Source: Lonicera japonica
Lineage: Eukaryota; Streptophyta; Magnoliopsida; Dipsacales; Caprifoliaceae
NCBI GenBank assembly: GCA_021464415.1
Contig: CM038467.1
Span: forward strand, 21,236,011-21,300,010
DNA: 64,000 nt
Reading direction: 5' to 3'
Positions 1-12,810 of this stretch are shown here, one piece after another. The position numbers and the translations under genes are program-made. Position 1 is the stretch's first letter; the number at the start of each line of letters is the position of its first letter. The notes under the pieces are model-generated. The model was not told the origin of the DNA. It did no database searches and saw nothing but the letters and a program-made list of their open reading frames with translations.

Positions 1-109
1 GTTTCTATCCGCTGCGGCAAGAATCACACTAATAATTTACACTTCCTTTCTTTTAAAAAAAAATTCTAATTTCTTCGTTTTATTACAATAACCAAAAAAT
101 TAAAAACAA

Positions 110-300
110 TCTGAAAACTTAAAATTATATTCACTTGCCACTTAAATTTGAAAACTTAAAATTTTCAGATTTAAGTAGTTGATAAAGTTGTTTACTAACT
201 AAAAAAATTAAGTGTTCACTTAATTTTTACCACTTAAAACTTAAAATTTTCATTCAAAATTTTAAGTGGTAACTTAAATCTGAAACTTAATTTTTAAAAG
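110..300. repeat. Imperfect inverted repeat, MITE-like
   Basis: The motif TTTCAGATTTAAGT near 163-178 recurs inverted as ACTTAAATCTGAAA near 270-284. Both are embedded in AT-rich sequence that repeats ACTTAAAATTTT several times. This suggests a degraded palindromic MITE. I could not identify target-site duplications. The rest of 1-1280 is AT-rich and shows no convincing coding sequence. Confidence 0.4.
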
Positions 301-1280
301 TGTAAAAAGTTTATTTTACCCCCTCTCTTTCATCAAATCATGGGAGGAATACATGCTCATTCCACAAGTCATAACATTATGCTAGTCCCCTTCCAATCCG
401 CTTTTCCTTGCTCCACACAATTCTTTTGATTGAATTGATACGAACAGCAATCTTAAAGTCCAACTTGATAGTTACAATGAGATCAAGGGTTCGATCATTC
501 TTATGTCCCTTGTAATTACGAAATTACTTGTAGATATGTTAGTTATGTCTTGGATAGATACAAAGGGGATTTTAATTAAGCTTAATCTCTCATTGCATGT
601 GTATTATTGATTTGTAGGTTAGCCTTATTAAAAAGTTTAAATTATATGATTTTTCTTATTTTCATTTAGAATCATGTGATCAAAATAAAATAATAAGGGT
701 AAAATGGTCATAATAAAAAAATTAGTTTTTAGATGTGTTATATTCAAACAAACAATAATTTTTTAGATACAATTTTCAGAATTAAACAAATAACTTTTTC
801 AGTTTTCAGTTTTTAGTTTCATTTTTCATTTTTCAATTTTTTACTAAACGCCACCTAACTATAACTCAAATTCAGAATTTCTTTAAAGTTTGGTAAGATT
901 TTTTATTTATTTATTTTATTTTATTTTAAGCATACGTAGTAATACACTAATGACTAGATCTTGAATGAGTCGCATGCCATATAGAAGGATGGATGGAAAC
1001 ATGATGTCACGTGGCTCCAACTAGATGTTTTTTTTTTTTTTTAGTTTTTGCACAAAATATTCTCACACTACATTAAAATAAAATTAATTTTTCCTTAAAA
1101 AATTAAAGTTGTTTCTAGGCACAATTGTTGTTCCTCACTGTCAAATTCAAACATTGCAACATCCTGATTGTGGATGAAACAATTTTTCTCTTTATAGTGT
1201 TCGCTTAATTGTTTAGGACAATGGATGTCTGCAACTGTTAGTAATTGAGGGTTAATTTGCCTCACGGATTTCATTATATC

Positions 1281-1979
1281 TAGGGCTAGTAATTGGAATT
1301 CCCGTATCATGTTTGGGTTATGTCAACATACAAATGCCTATTATGGTATTAGTGTCAACCTGAACACGACCCGTTTAATTAATCGTGTTATTTATATTAA
1401 CTCGAACACGACTGTTTATTTTACATGTTACACAACTTGACCTAACTAACCCGTTTAATAAATAGGTCGTATTAAACTTGCAACTCGAAACGATATGATT
1501 AACCTTTTAAGATTATAATGACAATTAAGTTTCATGTTAAAACAATTAACTTGTTTTATAGTATTTTTAAATTTTTAATAAGTAATAATAAGTATCACCA
1601 AATACCAAAATTCAATATTTTATCAAAATAATATGATAATAATAATTTAGAGTCAAAATATGTAGCATTCTATCACCGAAGCAAAATCTTAAAAAAAATA
1701 CTAGTTTGATGCATCATAAAAAATATTATCAATACTCAAAATAAGAATATAATCATTCAAGCAAGATGACAAAATAAATAATATATATATATATAGTTGC
1801 AAAAAATAAAAAAAATAATCGTGTTAATTGCAGGTTAATTTCAAGTTAGCGGGTTAACCCGAACACGACCCATTTAGTTTGTGGGTTAATCGTGTCTGAC
1901 CCGAAATTGACCCAAACTCATTAATTTTGTGTCGAGTTTGTGTTAGGTTAGCGTGTCGTGTCAAATATTGCCAGCCCTA
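1281..1979. mobile_element. Non-autonomous hAT-type element (699 bp)
   Basis: The ends are TAGGGCTAG on the left and CCAGCCCTA on the right, so the termini are inverted copies of TAGGGCTRG. The flanks are ATTATATC (1273-1280) and ATTTTATC (1980-1987), an 8-bp target-site duplication with one mismatch, as expected for the hAT superfamily. Subterminal regions repeat ACACGAC and GGGTTAA motifs in both orientations. There is no transposase reading frame, so it must depend on an enzyme supplied elsewhere. Confidence 0.75.
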
Positions 1980-1987
1980 ATTTTATC

Positions 1988-4107
1988 CATCTCGTCTATT
2001 TCACACATATACATATTTGTATATCCTAACGTAGTTATAAATGAGTATTTTATTTTAGAATTATAAATCAAATAACCAAAAAAAAATAAAAATTCGTCTT
2101 TCCTCTTTGCAACTTCTATATCAAAGAATGAATTATAATAATAGATTGAACGATAATAAACAAAAAAATTATTTGACAAATAGTGATCTTAATAAAGAAA
2201 AATGATAGTGAATTAACGTGAACTTCTCTTTGTAACTTATCTATCAGAGAACTAACTAAAATAATAAATTGAATGACAATAATAAAAAAAAATTTGTTTA
2301 ACAAATAGTGATAACTTCATATAACTTGAACACAATAGTTGAGAAAAGATTGAAAGCTTTTGATAACGTAATTGTGAAAAAGCTTATTAAATAAATAATG
2401 CAATATTAAACTCAATGTAGATTTTGATTCTAATGTGGGCGCTTATTAGTTAAACAATAAAAAATTTCCATCAATGTAAACTTTGATTATAATGTGAACT
2501 CTATAAGTTCACTAAATAATGAAATATTATACTCAATGTAAACTATGATTCTAACATGGACTTTTATTAGTTAAATAATATTAATTTTCTATCAATGTAA
2601 AGTTTGATTTTAATTAATGTGAATTCTTGTAAGTTAAATAAATAAATAAATAATAAGAAATCTAATTATCTTATGTTGATATATAATTATAAAATCAATG
2701 AGCATACTTGACCATACAGAAAAAAAGAAAAACACTTACGTTTTTTTATGATTTTAAATACAGTATATATATAACTAAAAGCGTTATATACTATTGTTAG
2801 AGTAATAGTTCCCTACTAAAACAAGTCACATTATATTTGTTACTTTTAAATAAAAATGAGTTTGCTCTCACAAAAAGAGAGCATAGAAAGAGTTGGAGTT
2901 CCATTTATAATGCCACATCATATACAAATGGACGATGATAAAAACATCCTGAGGTATAGTTTCACCATCGCATACATACCTTGTGGTGATCATAATCATA
3001 CACCATGTTTAAACGATAGTATGTGTGATGGCGATGTTATATTTTACAAATACTTTTATCATCGCTATATATACAATGTGTAAGGCATTTTACATATAGA
3101 AAGTCTTATAGACAATGTTTCTTGTATAATATTACATTTGCAATGGGTTACACACTTAAATTATTGGAGAGTATTTTTTATATTTTATTTATAAATATCA
3201 TTTTTAAGGAGTCTCATACTTACTGAAGAAGGCAGCATAAAGCATGGATGAAGATGCATACGTGTAGTCGGTATCTATTAATCGGATACACTACACCCAC
3301 TTCGTTGTCCACTTGATATAGCACGTACATACTCTGTCTCCCTTTTGGACCACGTACCTCTCTTCACTCGAACTGTAGTCAGTATATGTATTAATTTATT
3401 CTAGAATATGACACTTTGCAATAAAGCATTATGTATATATATTTGTTTCAACTACAAGCTTTGGTTTGATGGTTAACTACCCAAGTTCGAGCAATGGAGA
3501 CGACTGAGAATTACTCGAGATGCGCAAAAATTGGTTTGGACACCCGTGGGGTAATGTCCCTGAACCAAAAATATATATATATATTTGCTTCAAATGATTT
3601 GTCACACTCAAAGTATATATATGGTTTACCAAACATCTCTAAATTCTCACGTGAGTTGTTTTTTTCTTGTCTATTTCACCTGCAATTTCCTTCAGCTCTC
3701 CTACATTCAACATCATGTTTACTTTTAGTCTAAATGCTAATTAAATAATTAGCTCAACTATTTCTTAATTTTAAATAAGAATTAAATAATAGTGGAGTCT
3801 AATGGTAGAAGTGGTTAGAAAAATTAATATTTTATCAATAAATCACATCGCCCGTAATTGAACCTGAATTTTAATAAATTTACCTGCAAGCTCTCCAAGA
3901 GTATTTCAAAATGTTTGGATTTTGTCGAAAGAAAAAGAAAATAATATTTTTATCACCTTCATTTATCAAATGGTCATACTGAATGTATTAATGAGTCGAA
4001 AACGAAATAGACTCAATAAGGAAAATGATATTCTAAGTTTAGTAGTTTAGAGATATAATGACCTATTAATTCCATTAAGAACACGTCCGTAATAGAAGCT
4101 TTCAAGG
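1988..4107. other. Intergenic AT-rich DNA without a gene
   Basis: No credible coding sequence is visible. The stretch holds two imperfect copies of a roughly 120-bp unit near 2100-2330 (both with AACAAATAGTGAT-like and CTTCTCTTTGTAACTT-like segments), the short tandem repeat listed separately, and a weak SINE-like segment near 3455-3570 (GTTCGAGC resembling a box B). Short open frames here have no recognisable domain. Confidence 0.6.
2414..2660. repeat. Four imperfect tandem copies of a ~60-bp unit
   Basis: The motif CAATGTARAYTTTGATTNTAA starts near 2414, 2473, 2533 and 2594, each copy followed by a GTGAACT/TTAGTTAAATAA-like segment. Spacing is about 60 bp and copies have diverged. It is non-coding and intergenic. 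Confidence 0.6.
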
Positions 4108-4110
4108 TAA

Positions 4111-4632
4111 GAGCATCTCCAATGCTAACATGGATTGGATGTACTAAAAATATGGACATGTAAGCATATCTAAAGACATGATTCCTATGTGGCACTAAAA
4201 ATATTGTTCATGGTCAAGTTCTAAAAAAATCATCTCCAATGGTATTGTCTATAAAATTGTTATTGACATAATTCGTCAAATTTTTTAATAAAAAAAACAT
4301 AAAGCATATGAATTTTGTTTGATAGATCTTGGAGAATATTTTTTAACAATATAAATTTTATTAAATATAGAATTGTAAATTAAAAGTTAAAATTATTTAA
4401 AATTTTAAAAATAAATTATTAAGGTAAAAATGATGACGTGGCATCTAGACATCGTCTAGGAGACCCTCTAGATGTAGAGGGTCACCCTCACAATGTCTTC
4501 CCCTCTTTTTGACACATCACTTTCATGATCATTATACATGGTTACATTGGAGATGGATTTTTTCACTCATTGTCTATATATCCTATGTGGCACTCCATTT
4601 TTCTCCAATTCATGGTTGCATTGGAGATGCTC
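4111..4632. mobile_element. MITE, PIF/Harbinger-like, TAA target site
   Basis: Perfect 15-bp terminal inverted repeats GAGCATCTCCAATGC and GCATTGGAGATGCTC are flanked by TAA on both sides (4108-4110 and 4633-4635). A 3-bp TWA duplication is typical of PIF/Harbinger-derived MITEs. The interior is AT-rich and non-coding. It lies about 320 bp past the stop codon of the pyruvate kinase gene. Confidence 0.8.
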
Positions 4633-4953
4633 TAATAGCAAAACAAATTATTTTGTGCTCTTTTATTCTAATGAACTGAATCAGCAAACATATTAAAAAT
4701 ATGGATGAATCCGAACACGAAACTATTTTTATTTCTCCGTTCTTAATTGCACCCGTCTAAATTATACATTTACTAACAAGATAACATTAAAAAAGAGAAA
4801 AAACACAAGGCGAGATGAATAAAATCCAAATCTAACTCGAGAAAAATTCATATCAAGTAGCAACATGTATCCACAAAAATAAGAAAGATATATAGCTACA
4901 CGCCTATGAACTCGAAGCTCCAATAACAATGTTGAAGAGATTTGATTAATCTC

Positions 4954-7900
4954 CTAAACAACGGTTTTGACCTGGATTGATTGGAATACAGCCGAGGCTG
5001 CACTAGTTGGAATAATATCCGATACCACCAAAACTGCATCTCCATGTTTCACCATCCCCTTTGTTTTTATGAGATCAATGGTTTTAATGACGTTAGCGTC
5101 CATGTCATCGGATAAATCAACGAGGATAGGTACAACTCCCCACTGCAGATTGAGGGCCATCCGAGTGCTATAGTCGTTTGTGAATGCAAATACCGGAGAA
5201 TTTGGGCGGTTGCGTGAGAGAAGGGAAGCCATTTGTCCATGCTTTGTGTACACAAAAATGGCGTCCACCCCTAGTTTGTTGGCTGCAGGCAGAGAGACAG
5301 TAGTAGGTAGGTAACAATGAAGTATATAATAAGAGACCGGAACATGTGACACACTCGACGTATGGGTAATATTGTACCTTGTAGTTCTTGAAACTTAAAA
5401 CTGTTTTTTAAATCTTTTAAGGCAATGTGATCGTGTTTGATAAACTGTTTTTTTTTTTTTTTTTTTTTTAAATTAAGGGAAGTCTAAGTCTCTCCCTTAA
5501 TCCTACAAATAAAGAAAAACCCTCCCCTCCCACCCATGAGTCGAACCCTTGACCTCAAGGCAAGGGTGGAGGTTGCCTACCACTGGGCCAACCCCTCTCC
5601 TCAATGTTTGATAAACTGGTTAAATACATGTTGTTTAGGGTAAATTTCACAAGTTCATTCTTTAAAGAAGAATCTTATTACTAACCAAAAGTTTGCTGAG
5701 GTTTTTCCCAAAATAATGATGATAGGGGAAAAATGTGAATATCAAAAATTGGTGTCATAACCGAACGTGATCGCTTTGCTATATAATGTAGATCTACATT
5801 TTATATTCTTTTTCCTATTTTTCTTCCTAAGAAAAGTAGTTAACGAAGTGAAAGGGAGAAAGGAGATACCCATTTGTGCAGCAGAATTGCAGATCTGCTC
5901 GGCAATTTGGTCGGGCAAAGATGATCCTAGTTGGGGCAGATGGAGAGAACTTTGTCGGTTCTCCTCACGACTCCATAGTTCCATTCTGCTGCTAGTCATC
6001 CTCAATACGGAAAGAGCCTTCTGTGCAAATGGTCCAATTGCCGACTCTCCAGATAACATAAGGGCATCAGCATACTGTCGAACTGCTTCAGAAACATCGG
6101 CAACCTTTTTACATGAAATAAGTTTGTCATCAAGGCGAAAGGAGAAATAGATCAGCATATGCACCAGAAAATACACTCCTTAAAAGTTAAAAGCAAGAGA
6201 AGTATGTACTCCTATCTCAAATTGGTAGTCCCACTTTGTCCTTTGGTACTTTTTAAGGAGACAAAAATTTCAACCTAATCAATGGTCAAGAATACAACTT
6301 ATTTTCTATCGTGAGATTTGATACATTTATTATCCCAAAAAATTTGAGACTCTTGAAGAAGAAAGTGGGACTATCAATTAGAGCCATTTTGTTGATCAAC
6401 TTGAAATAATATAAGAGAATAGACTATAATAGTATACCTCTGCTCGTGTTGGAGTAGGAAATTCAACCATTGACTCCAGAAGTTGTGAGGCTACAATCAC
6501 CGGCTTGTTGAGCTGCCTGCAGACTTTAATGATTTCCTCTTGCACTGTTGGGATCTGTTCAAGAGGGATTTCAACTCCAAGGTCACCCCGGGCCACCATG
6601 ATTCCATCAGAAGCCTCAACAATTTGTTCCAATTGCTGGAGAGATTCCAAATTTTCTATCTTCGCCAAAACCTTTATGGATCTGCGTAGTGAATGTAGAC
6701 TTTCATATTCCGAATTCCATGTTTATACATGATTACACGTGCTTCTTGTAACTATGCGGCATGGCCATTAAAGATGTCTAAAGTGTCACCATATTACACA
6801 GATCCACCATCTGATGAGGTGTTTATTATGATGAACAAATAAGAACAAAATTGCTTAAGTAGACTTGTAAGTGCTATTCAGAATGTGCTACCAACCTAGA
6901 TGCTTTAGTGGAAAGATAGGTCTTTAAATGCTCGACGGCACCAGCATCTTTCACGAACGACATGGCAATAAAATCAACTCCTTCAGAAATTCCAAACTCG
7001 ATGTCAGACCAATCCTGTGAATCACAGTTTAGAATAAAGATGAGCACAGAGGAAAACCTTGTAGCTTCCAATATTTTTCCAAAAGGAAACCTTAAGATGA
7101 AACTAGTTACATATACAAATCAATTATGATAACATCTGAGTAGTCCAAGAATCATTGATCTTATACAAGCGAGCCAGACACTCGGACTTGATTAAGTAGT
7201 GCAAACAACAAAATTAATCTACACAAGCGACAAAATCAAATCCCGATTCCCGTGTACGAGTTTACAAAACTGCAAAAGCAAAGCTAACAAATAGTACTAA
7301 CTATTACCTTGTTTGTAGGTTTGGAGGACAAGATTGTGTATTTTCTATTGAAAGCTCTATTTTTAGCAGCCAAAGTTTAGCTAATGCAATTAACATCAGT
7401 GAGCTGATTAAAGCCAGTGCCACTAACGTAAATACTATTATTTAACAATCATTCAGGTTCCTCGATAAAAAATTACTAAACTATTGATATAGCGAGTGTA
7501 ATTGCTAATTAGAATATTTCTTCTAATCCAAAAGGTAATGACAAGATGTTAACTTAGCAAGAAACCAAATTTAAGAAGTGTGTGAAAATAACCTTCTCTG
7601 TTAAAGCGGGGAGATCGTGATTTTCTTCAACAATCTGCCCATCTCTCCAAAAGCTCAGTTTAGCTCGCGGCAAAAGCAGACCCGGGTCAGTGCACTTACA
7701 ACGTAGATCATTCCCAATCTTCTCAATGACCTCAAAACTAGCCATTCCTCCATCAACAACAACTTCATCACCCACTTTGATACCTGGCAAAGAAAAGCGT
7801 TTCTTAAAGTAATTTCTTATGTATTCACAACCAAATTAACACGTCACCGGAAACCACATTAGTCAAGCAATCACACTAATGACTACCTTCAGAAAAGCCC

Positions 7901-8642
7901 TCATAATTTGCTTGAACTGTGAAAGGACGAGAACCCTCGAATTTTTCAGCAGTGAAAGACCAAATAGAGCCATCCTAATAGATCCAAAAACAGAACATCA
8001 TCAAAATTGTCAGAATTACATAAATTTCCATTTTTTCAACATAGTTATAAACTAGTTATTTTTCCAATAAACCACTTAGAGGGTTATGATTCTTTTTACC
8101 TCTGCTTTAACAGAAGTAGGAGCACCATGATCAACCACATGCTGACTACCCTCGGTATCAATCATCACCGATACACAAACCCCTTTCTCCTCATTCAGTT
8201 GCTTAATCTTCCTAATCACATCTTTGTGCCACTCTCTAGTATTATGACACATATTTAGCCTAGCCACATTCATCCCTCCCAAAGCCAATTTCTCCAAATC
8301 CTCCAAAGATGAGCACACCGGCCCAATCGTACACACCAGCTTCGTCTTCCTCAACCCTAGAAAACCCCTCTCCCTCAATTCCCCCTCCGAAACCACATCA
8401 AACCCCAGCTCCAAATCCTTCGAAACACTCAAGCTCTCAGCCTCCTCTACGCTCACTTGCATCACCGCCTGCACTCCAATTCTCACCTTATTATAATTAT
8501 TACACTTCAACTTCCTCAAATTGAGCCTACAAGCTCTATGAGGAATCAGCGAAACACCGAAAACACCATTCTTAAGATTCAACCCAGTGCTCTTAACGAT
8601 CATCTGAGTAGACATTAAAGATGAATTGCTTACTGCAGCCAT
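4954..8642 (-). CDS. PKP-ALPHA-like: Plastidial pyruvate kinase, alpha-type subunit
   Basis: Converts phosphoenolpyruvate and ADP to pyruvate and ATP in the plastid, feeding fatty-acid synthesis as part of an alpha/beta complex. Seven exons read 5' to 3' on the minus strand: 8642-8100, 7974-7887, 7783-7593, 7014-6896, 6681-6438, 6104-5870, 5282-4954; total 1749 nt, 582 aa plus TAG, close to the family length. The first ~60 residues are Ser/Asn/Arg-rich with few acids, consistent with a transit peptide. Family motifs: [33 protein letters not shown], catalytic Lys in [46 protein letters not shown]. Alpha-type features: NMCH where canonical enzymes have NFSH, and DTEGS where they have DTKGP, so it may be weak alone. 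All introns are GT-AG. The symbol follows Arabidopsis PKP-ALPHA by resemblance. Confidence 0.93.
5448..5604 (-). mobile_element. tRNA-derived SINE in pyruvate kinase intron 6
   Basis: On the minus strand it reads a box A-like TGGCCCAGTGGTAGG, then a box B-like GGTTCGACTC, then AGGGAGAGACTTAGACTTCCC, then a long A tail (T run at about 5448-5469 on the plus strand). It is flanked by a 14-bp direct repeat TGTTTGATAAACTG at 5434-5447 and 5605-5618. Target-site duplication plus poly-A is the mark of LINE-driven insertion. It lies inside the intron between exons 6 and 7 in the same orientation as the gene. Confidence 0.85.
6209..6384. mobile_element. Degenerate Stowaway-like MITE in intron 5
   Basis: The left end CTCCTATCTCAAATTGGTAG, preceded by TA, is echoed inverted by GGGACTATCAATTAGAG near the right end. 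This is the pattern of Stowaway (Tc1/mariner) MITEs. The right terminus is decayed, so the boundary is approximate. It sits between pyruvate kinase exons 5 and 6. Confidence 0.45.
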
Positions 8643-8760
8643 GGATTTTCAAGAAAAAATGTTACAACTGAAAAATGACGATGGAAATTGAGTTGAGCAG
8701 AATGAGGTAAAGGAGAATATATGGATTTGGTGATGAAATCTAGGTGAGCGTGATTGGAAA
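8643..8760 (-). promoter_or_regulatory. Putative 5' leader/core promoter of pyruvate kinase
   Basis: Read on the minus strand, CCATATATTC near 8714-8724 lies about 75 nt before the start codon and could be a TATA box. If so the leader would be short. No transcript evidence is available, so the assignment is weak. Confidence 0.22.
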
Positions 8761-10252
8761 CTCCGTCGAGATTTTGACGACTTAAGAAAAAACGAAATTA
8801 TGGGGGTGGGGGAGATTATTACAAGAGGTAGCTAGGGTTTTGTTAGGTTGGAATATTCGGAAAACCGTAGTTGTGGGGGAGGGTTTAGTTTACAACAACT
8901 TTGTTTGCTTTAAATTAATTTTGAAAGGCAAAAGACGAATGAAAAAGGCGGTACGCTTAGTTGTCGATATTAACGGTCAACGACTCTCCTGCGATCTGGC
9001 ACTTTGCTATCGTGAGCCTGCACGCGCTACACTTCTTTCTTTTTTTTTCCAAGACTAGATAAAATAATTCTAAAATTCATAGTCAATAATAGAACTTAAA
9101 ACTTTATTATTTTTTAAAAAATTAATTATAAATTTTCATGTTTGAATGTCTTATATGTGAAAAATAACATGAACTACAATATTATTTGTTTTAAGTCAAA
9201 ATTTAAAAAATAATATCTTAATTTACAAAATTTTAAGTCGGAAATTTTTAAACACCAACATCTAATAAATTAACAAGTGTAAAATTTTAAATTTTTGCTC
9301 ATTTTATCAACAATGAATTTCCACCTTTTCAATCTTCAAATCTTTACTTTTGCTCAAATTTCAACTCTTTTTTTCTCCATCTAAACACAAAAATTCCAAC
9401 TCCTCTCGCCCCTCAACTAGGAGAGATGGTAGTAGCTTAATCTTAGAAGATGAAAGAAAGCCAAGGGCAGAATTAAGAGGGGCCGAGGGGTATTATAGGC
9501 CACGTTGACATTTTTTTCTTAATGCTAATTAAAATATTGATATAAGACTAGTCCAATTTTAGTATATTAGTTCATTACTTATAATGAAAAGAAATTAACA
9601 TTTATTATTGTCTTGTTGTTTAAGTGGCAAATTTATTTTGTACTAAGGAAGTTATGAATTCAAAACTCCCATCTAACTTTAGTTTTTGTATTTTTGTTCT
9701 AGACCTTCTCTCCTTGTCTCATTTGTCTCATACCCTTTCTTCTATTACATTTTCAAAATGGTACTCCGTTTTATTTCTTTCTTCTTTTTTGTTACAAAAA
9801 AAAAATAGTAATGAAATATTTTTTTTTGTTTGTTTTTTTTATGATAAAATTCTCAATACTTCACTCCCTTAAATTATATTTTAAGGTATCTTTTTTATTC
9901 ACCGCTTATAACAATTTTGAATCTAAAAAAAGCTATTAACAGATTAAATGATTATGAGACTAGTATAATGTATATATGACTTGCCTCGACTAATTAATTA
10001 CAAACTTGCGGCAAGAACACTTGTTTTAGTTTTGTTCAAACTCATTTATTTTCTCATTTGAATATTTCAAAAAGAAAATTTTGGAATAAAATTAAATGTG
10101 GAGAAAGAGAAAGGTGAAACAAGCTTTCAGATAATTGACTTTGATTTACTCAAGGGCTTGTTAAAATCTCGATACATTGGAGTTATTTTCAATGTGGAGA
10201 AAGTTTTTTAATATTGTGCACTGGTTTGATTTCTATTAAAAATTATGAAAAT
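8761..10252. other. Intergenic AT-rich DNA without a gene
   Basis: No supported gene. Short open frames at 8840-9058 and 9624-9872 are low-complexity or lack any recognisable domain. The GGGGCCGAGGGG segment near 9480 resembles a transposon terminus, but I could not pair it with a second end. Confidence 0.55.
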
Positions 10253-10255
10253 TAA

Positions 10256-10557
10256 GGGTCCGTTTGATAATAACATGAAAAATAAAAATAAAAATAGTTA
10301 ATTTTTGTAAAAAATTGGAAAATAAGTTGTCATATGTTGTGAGATGTCTTCTAACTTTGTAACTTTTTTCATAGAGAAATTTTCTTTAGTGGTTAAGAAA
10401 GAAAATTTTTCACAAATTTTTTTAAAGGAATGAAAGGCATCTACTCATAAAATGAATATGAAATGGACAACATCTTATTACATGCCTCAACTTATTTTTC
10501 AACTTCTTACCAAATCAAGTGTTTTTGTTTTTTTTTTACATGTTATCAAACGGAGCC
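10256..10557. mobile_element. MITE, PIF/Harbinger-like, TAA target site
   Basis: Terminal inverted repeats GGGTCCGTTTGATAATAACATG and CATGTTATCAAACGGAGCC are nearly perfect over about 20 bp. The TAA flanks on both sides (10253-10255 and 10558-10560) form a 3-bp duplication. The interior carries AAAATAAGTTG and GTGAGATGTC motifs also found in elements at 11996, 14660, 15010 and 59937, so it belongs to a local multi-copy family. Confidence 0.82.
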
Positions 10558-10560
10558 TAA

Positions 10561-11995
10561 ATCATCAATCCATTTTTTAGTGTACAATTATTTTGTATTA
10601 AAATATAAAAAATAATATACAATAAATGGCTATATTTTCATTTACGACACCGATTCAACACGCTTTCTTTTCACTCCAAAATTATCTTCTTCTTTTTTTT
10701 TTTTCTTTTTTACAGAACCATAGAGATGCTTATATGACTTTGCAAGTTTCCAACTCTAAAACTTGTTGATTTCGTAATTTTATTTTATTTTTCTAATATA
10801 AGTGACAATACATACAGGGACGGATTTACAGAGGAGCAAAGGTGGTCAAGTAACCCCTACAACCTCTGAAATCTGTCATTAAAAGGGAGAAAATTGACCC
10901 TGCAAAGTGTTTGATAAAAGTCCCCAAAGAGGCAGCCAGGCAAGCCAAACTTGGCTGCTCATTTGAGCGCAGTGCTGCTCGGATGATTCTTTTATTTTAT
11001 TTTTCTCCCCTCCACGTCAACACGACGTCGTTCTACTAATGTTTTTTTTTTTTAAAAAAAAAAGGGGTGATAAATTAGTTTGCATTCTCGATTTTCAATT
11101 GCCAAACCCTAAAAAAAAAAGGGGCGATTCTCATCTACTACCTTCATCTCACACTCTCATCTACTTCCTTCTCTCCTAAAGTGGTTTTTTCTATTACTTA
11201 TGAATTATAAATTATCATTTCATTTTTACGCATGGGTTTATTTTTGTATAAAAAGTTTTTACCCTTTTAGACGTTGACTCTTACAAGGAAAATTCCTGAA
11301 TACATATATATAATGTGATTTGAAAAAGGGAAGAGGCCAAAAATTGGGTTCGGATATGGTAACTTGTATGAATATAATTCACATGCTTAACATGTAAATG
11401 CGTTCATGGTATTATTTGAAGTGAAATTGAAATGATAAATAGAAAAATTATTCACGAAAGTTGATCCACAATTACACTTATCATAGATATGTTGATCTGG
11501 AAGCCACCACTAATTACATTAATTTGACTAATACAATGCCAAGTGTACTTGTGAATAAACTTTTTATGGAAAAATTTGTGATATATATATATATATACAT
11601 ATTATTTCGTTGAAGAAGTGCTAAATATATTATGTAATCCAATATTATACAAATTAGCTAGCGTGTTACCGCTCACCAATAGCATAAAAGAGAGACAAAA
11701 ACATTAAAAACGTAGGCTCAGCTCAAAAACGTATTTGGATTACTGTTGTACTAGCTCGGTACATAAAATAAATGTGCTATGCCCGAAAACTTTGTGAGAA
11801 ACAAAATAAATAAATCTGCAACAATGGAGTTAACGCAGCCATTTCTTGTTAAAAGTTGCCTTTTATATACGCGTTTTAATCACCTTTGTATAGATGGCGT
11901 ACGCTATTTTTTTCATTAACAGTGTGCATCTTTTGGAAATGAAGGATGAAAAAAAAAATATCCGCTAATTTTTTTTTAAAAAAAAGTCACTCTTA
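10561..11995. other. Intergenic DNA without a gene
   Basis: No gene is supported. It contains poly-T and poly-A tracts (about 10690-10710 and 11041-11065) and an (AT)n run near 11582-11595. The segment CAGGGACGGATTT near 10816 looks like a transposon end, but no matching inverted end was found. Confidence 0.5.
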
Positions 11996-12280
11996 GGCTC
12001 CGTTTGATTACAAAGATGGAAAAAGAAAATAAATTTAATTAGTTTGTGTGAAAAGATAGAAAATAAATTGAGAGATGTTACTCATTTTATGAGTTTATAT
12101 CATCTATCCTTCAATATTTTTGGTGAAAAATTTTTACTTACCACCAAGCAAAAATAAATTCTTCATGGAAAAACTTAAAAATCAAGAGGATATCACATTT
12201 ATCACTCAACTTATTTTCCATCTTTCTACAAAAACTAACTCAATTTATTTTCCTTTTCCACCTTGCAATCAAATGGAGCC
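11996..12280. mobile_element. MITE, PIF/Harbinger-like, TTA target site
   Basis: GGCTCCGTTTGATT at the left pairs with AATCAAATGGAGCC at the right. The flanks are TTA at 11993-11995 and 12281-12283. It is related to the element at 10256-10557 by its terminal sequence and by internal AAAATAAATTGAGAGATGT-type sequence. Non-coding, 285 bp. Confidence 0.82.
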
Positions 12281-12454
12281 TTAATAATGAAAAATTGTTC
12301 AACTTATTTGTTTGTGGATGAACATCTAAAAACATTCAGAAAGCAACATGAGATGAGATTGAAAAAACCACGCGGGAAACGAGCTATCTCCGTGGTGGGC
12401 TTTAGACAAGAAACACGTGAGCCACGGTAGTATTATTTATTTATATATATACAT

Positions 12455-12503
12455 GTACGTGTACGTGTACGTGTACGTGTACGTGTACGTGTACGTGTGC
12501 GTG
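12455..12503. repeat. (GTGTAC)n microsatellite
   Basis: About eight tandem copies of the hexamer GTGTAC follow a TATATATACA stretch. The open frame through it (Val-Tyr repeats) is an artefact of the repeat. Alternating purine-pyrimidine sequence of this kind can adopt unusual helical forms and is length-variable. Confidence 0.9.
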
Positions 12504-12810
12504 TTTATTTATGTTATTATTGTTGCTGAAGAAAGAGCGAAAGAGCAGAAAAGTGGTAAAAGAAACAAAAGACAACCGATTAAGGAGGTAATCCCTCTAC
12601 TAGTAATAAATGAATATGTGCACTATATCATATGCGTAACCTTATACAAGTCGGATAAGGAGGTAATCCCTCTATTAATAATAATCAATCCCGATATTTA
12701 ATCCTAATCAACACCAATTGTCTTGGTCCATTATATACGTCAAATACTGCCAGTGAAAAACAAAATAATAATGAGAGACAATATTCATCGATTCTCCTTG
12801 TAGAGAGTTA

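Noticed and set aside
5767..6150. 127-codon plus-strand open frame
   Set aside because: It is the antisense shadow of pyruvate kinase exon 6, whose protein is clearly recognised.
10815..10860. CAGGGACGGATTT transposon-like terminus
   Set aside because: No inverted partner or target-site duplication could be found nearby.
12417..12701. 94-codon open frame with Val-Tyr repeats
   Set aside because: Produced by the GTGTAC microsatellite; no domain and no flanking gene structure.
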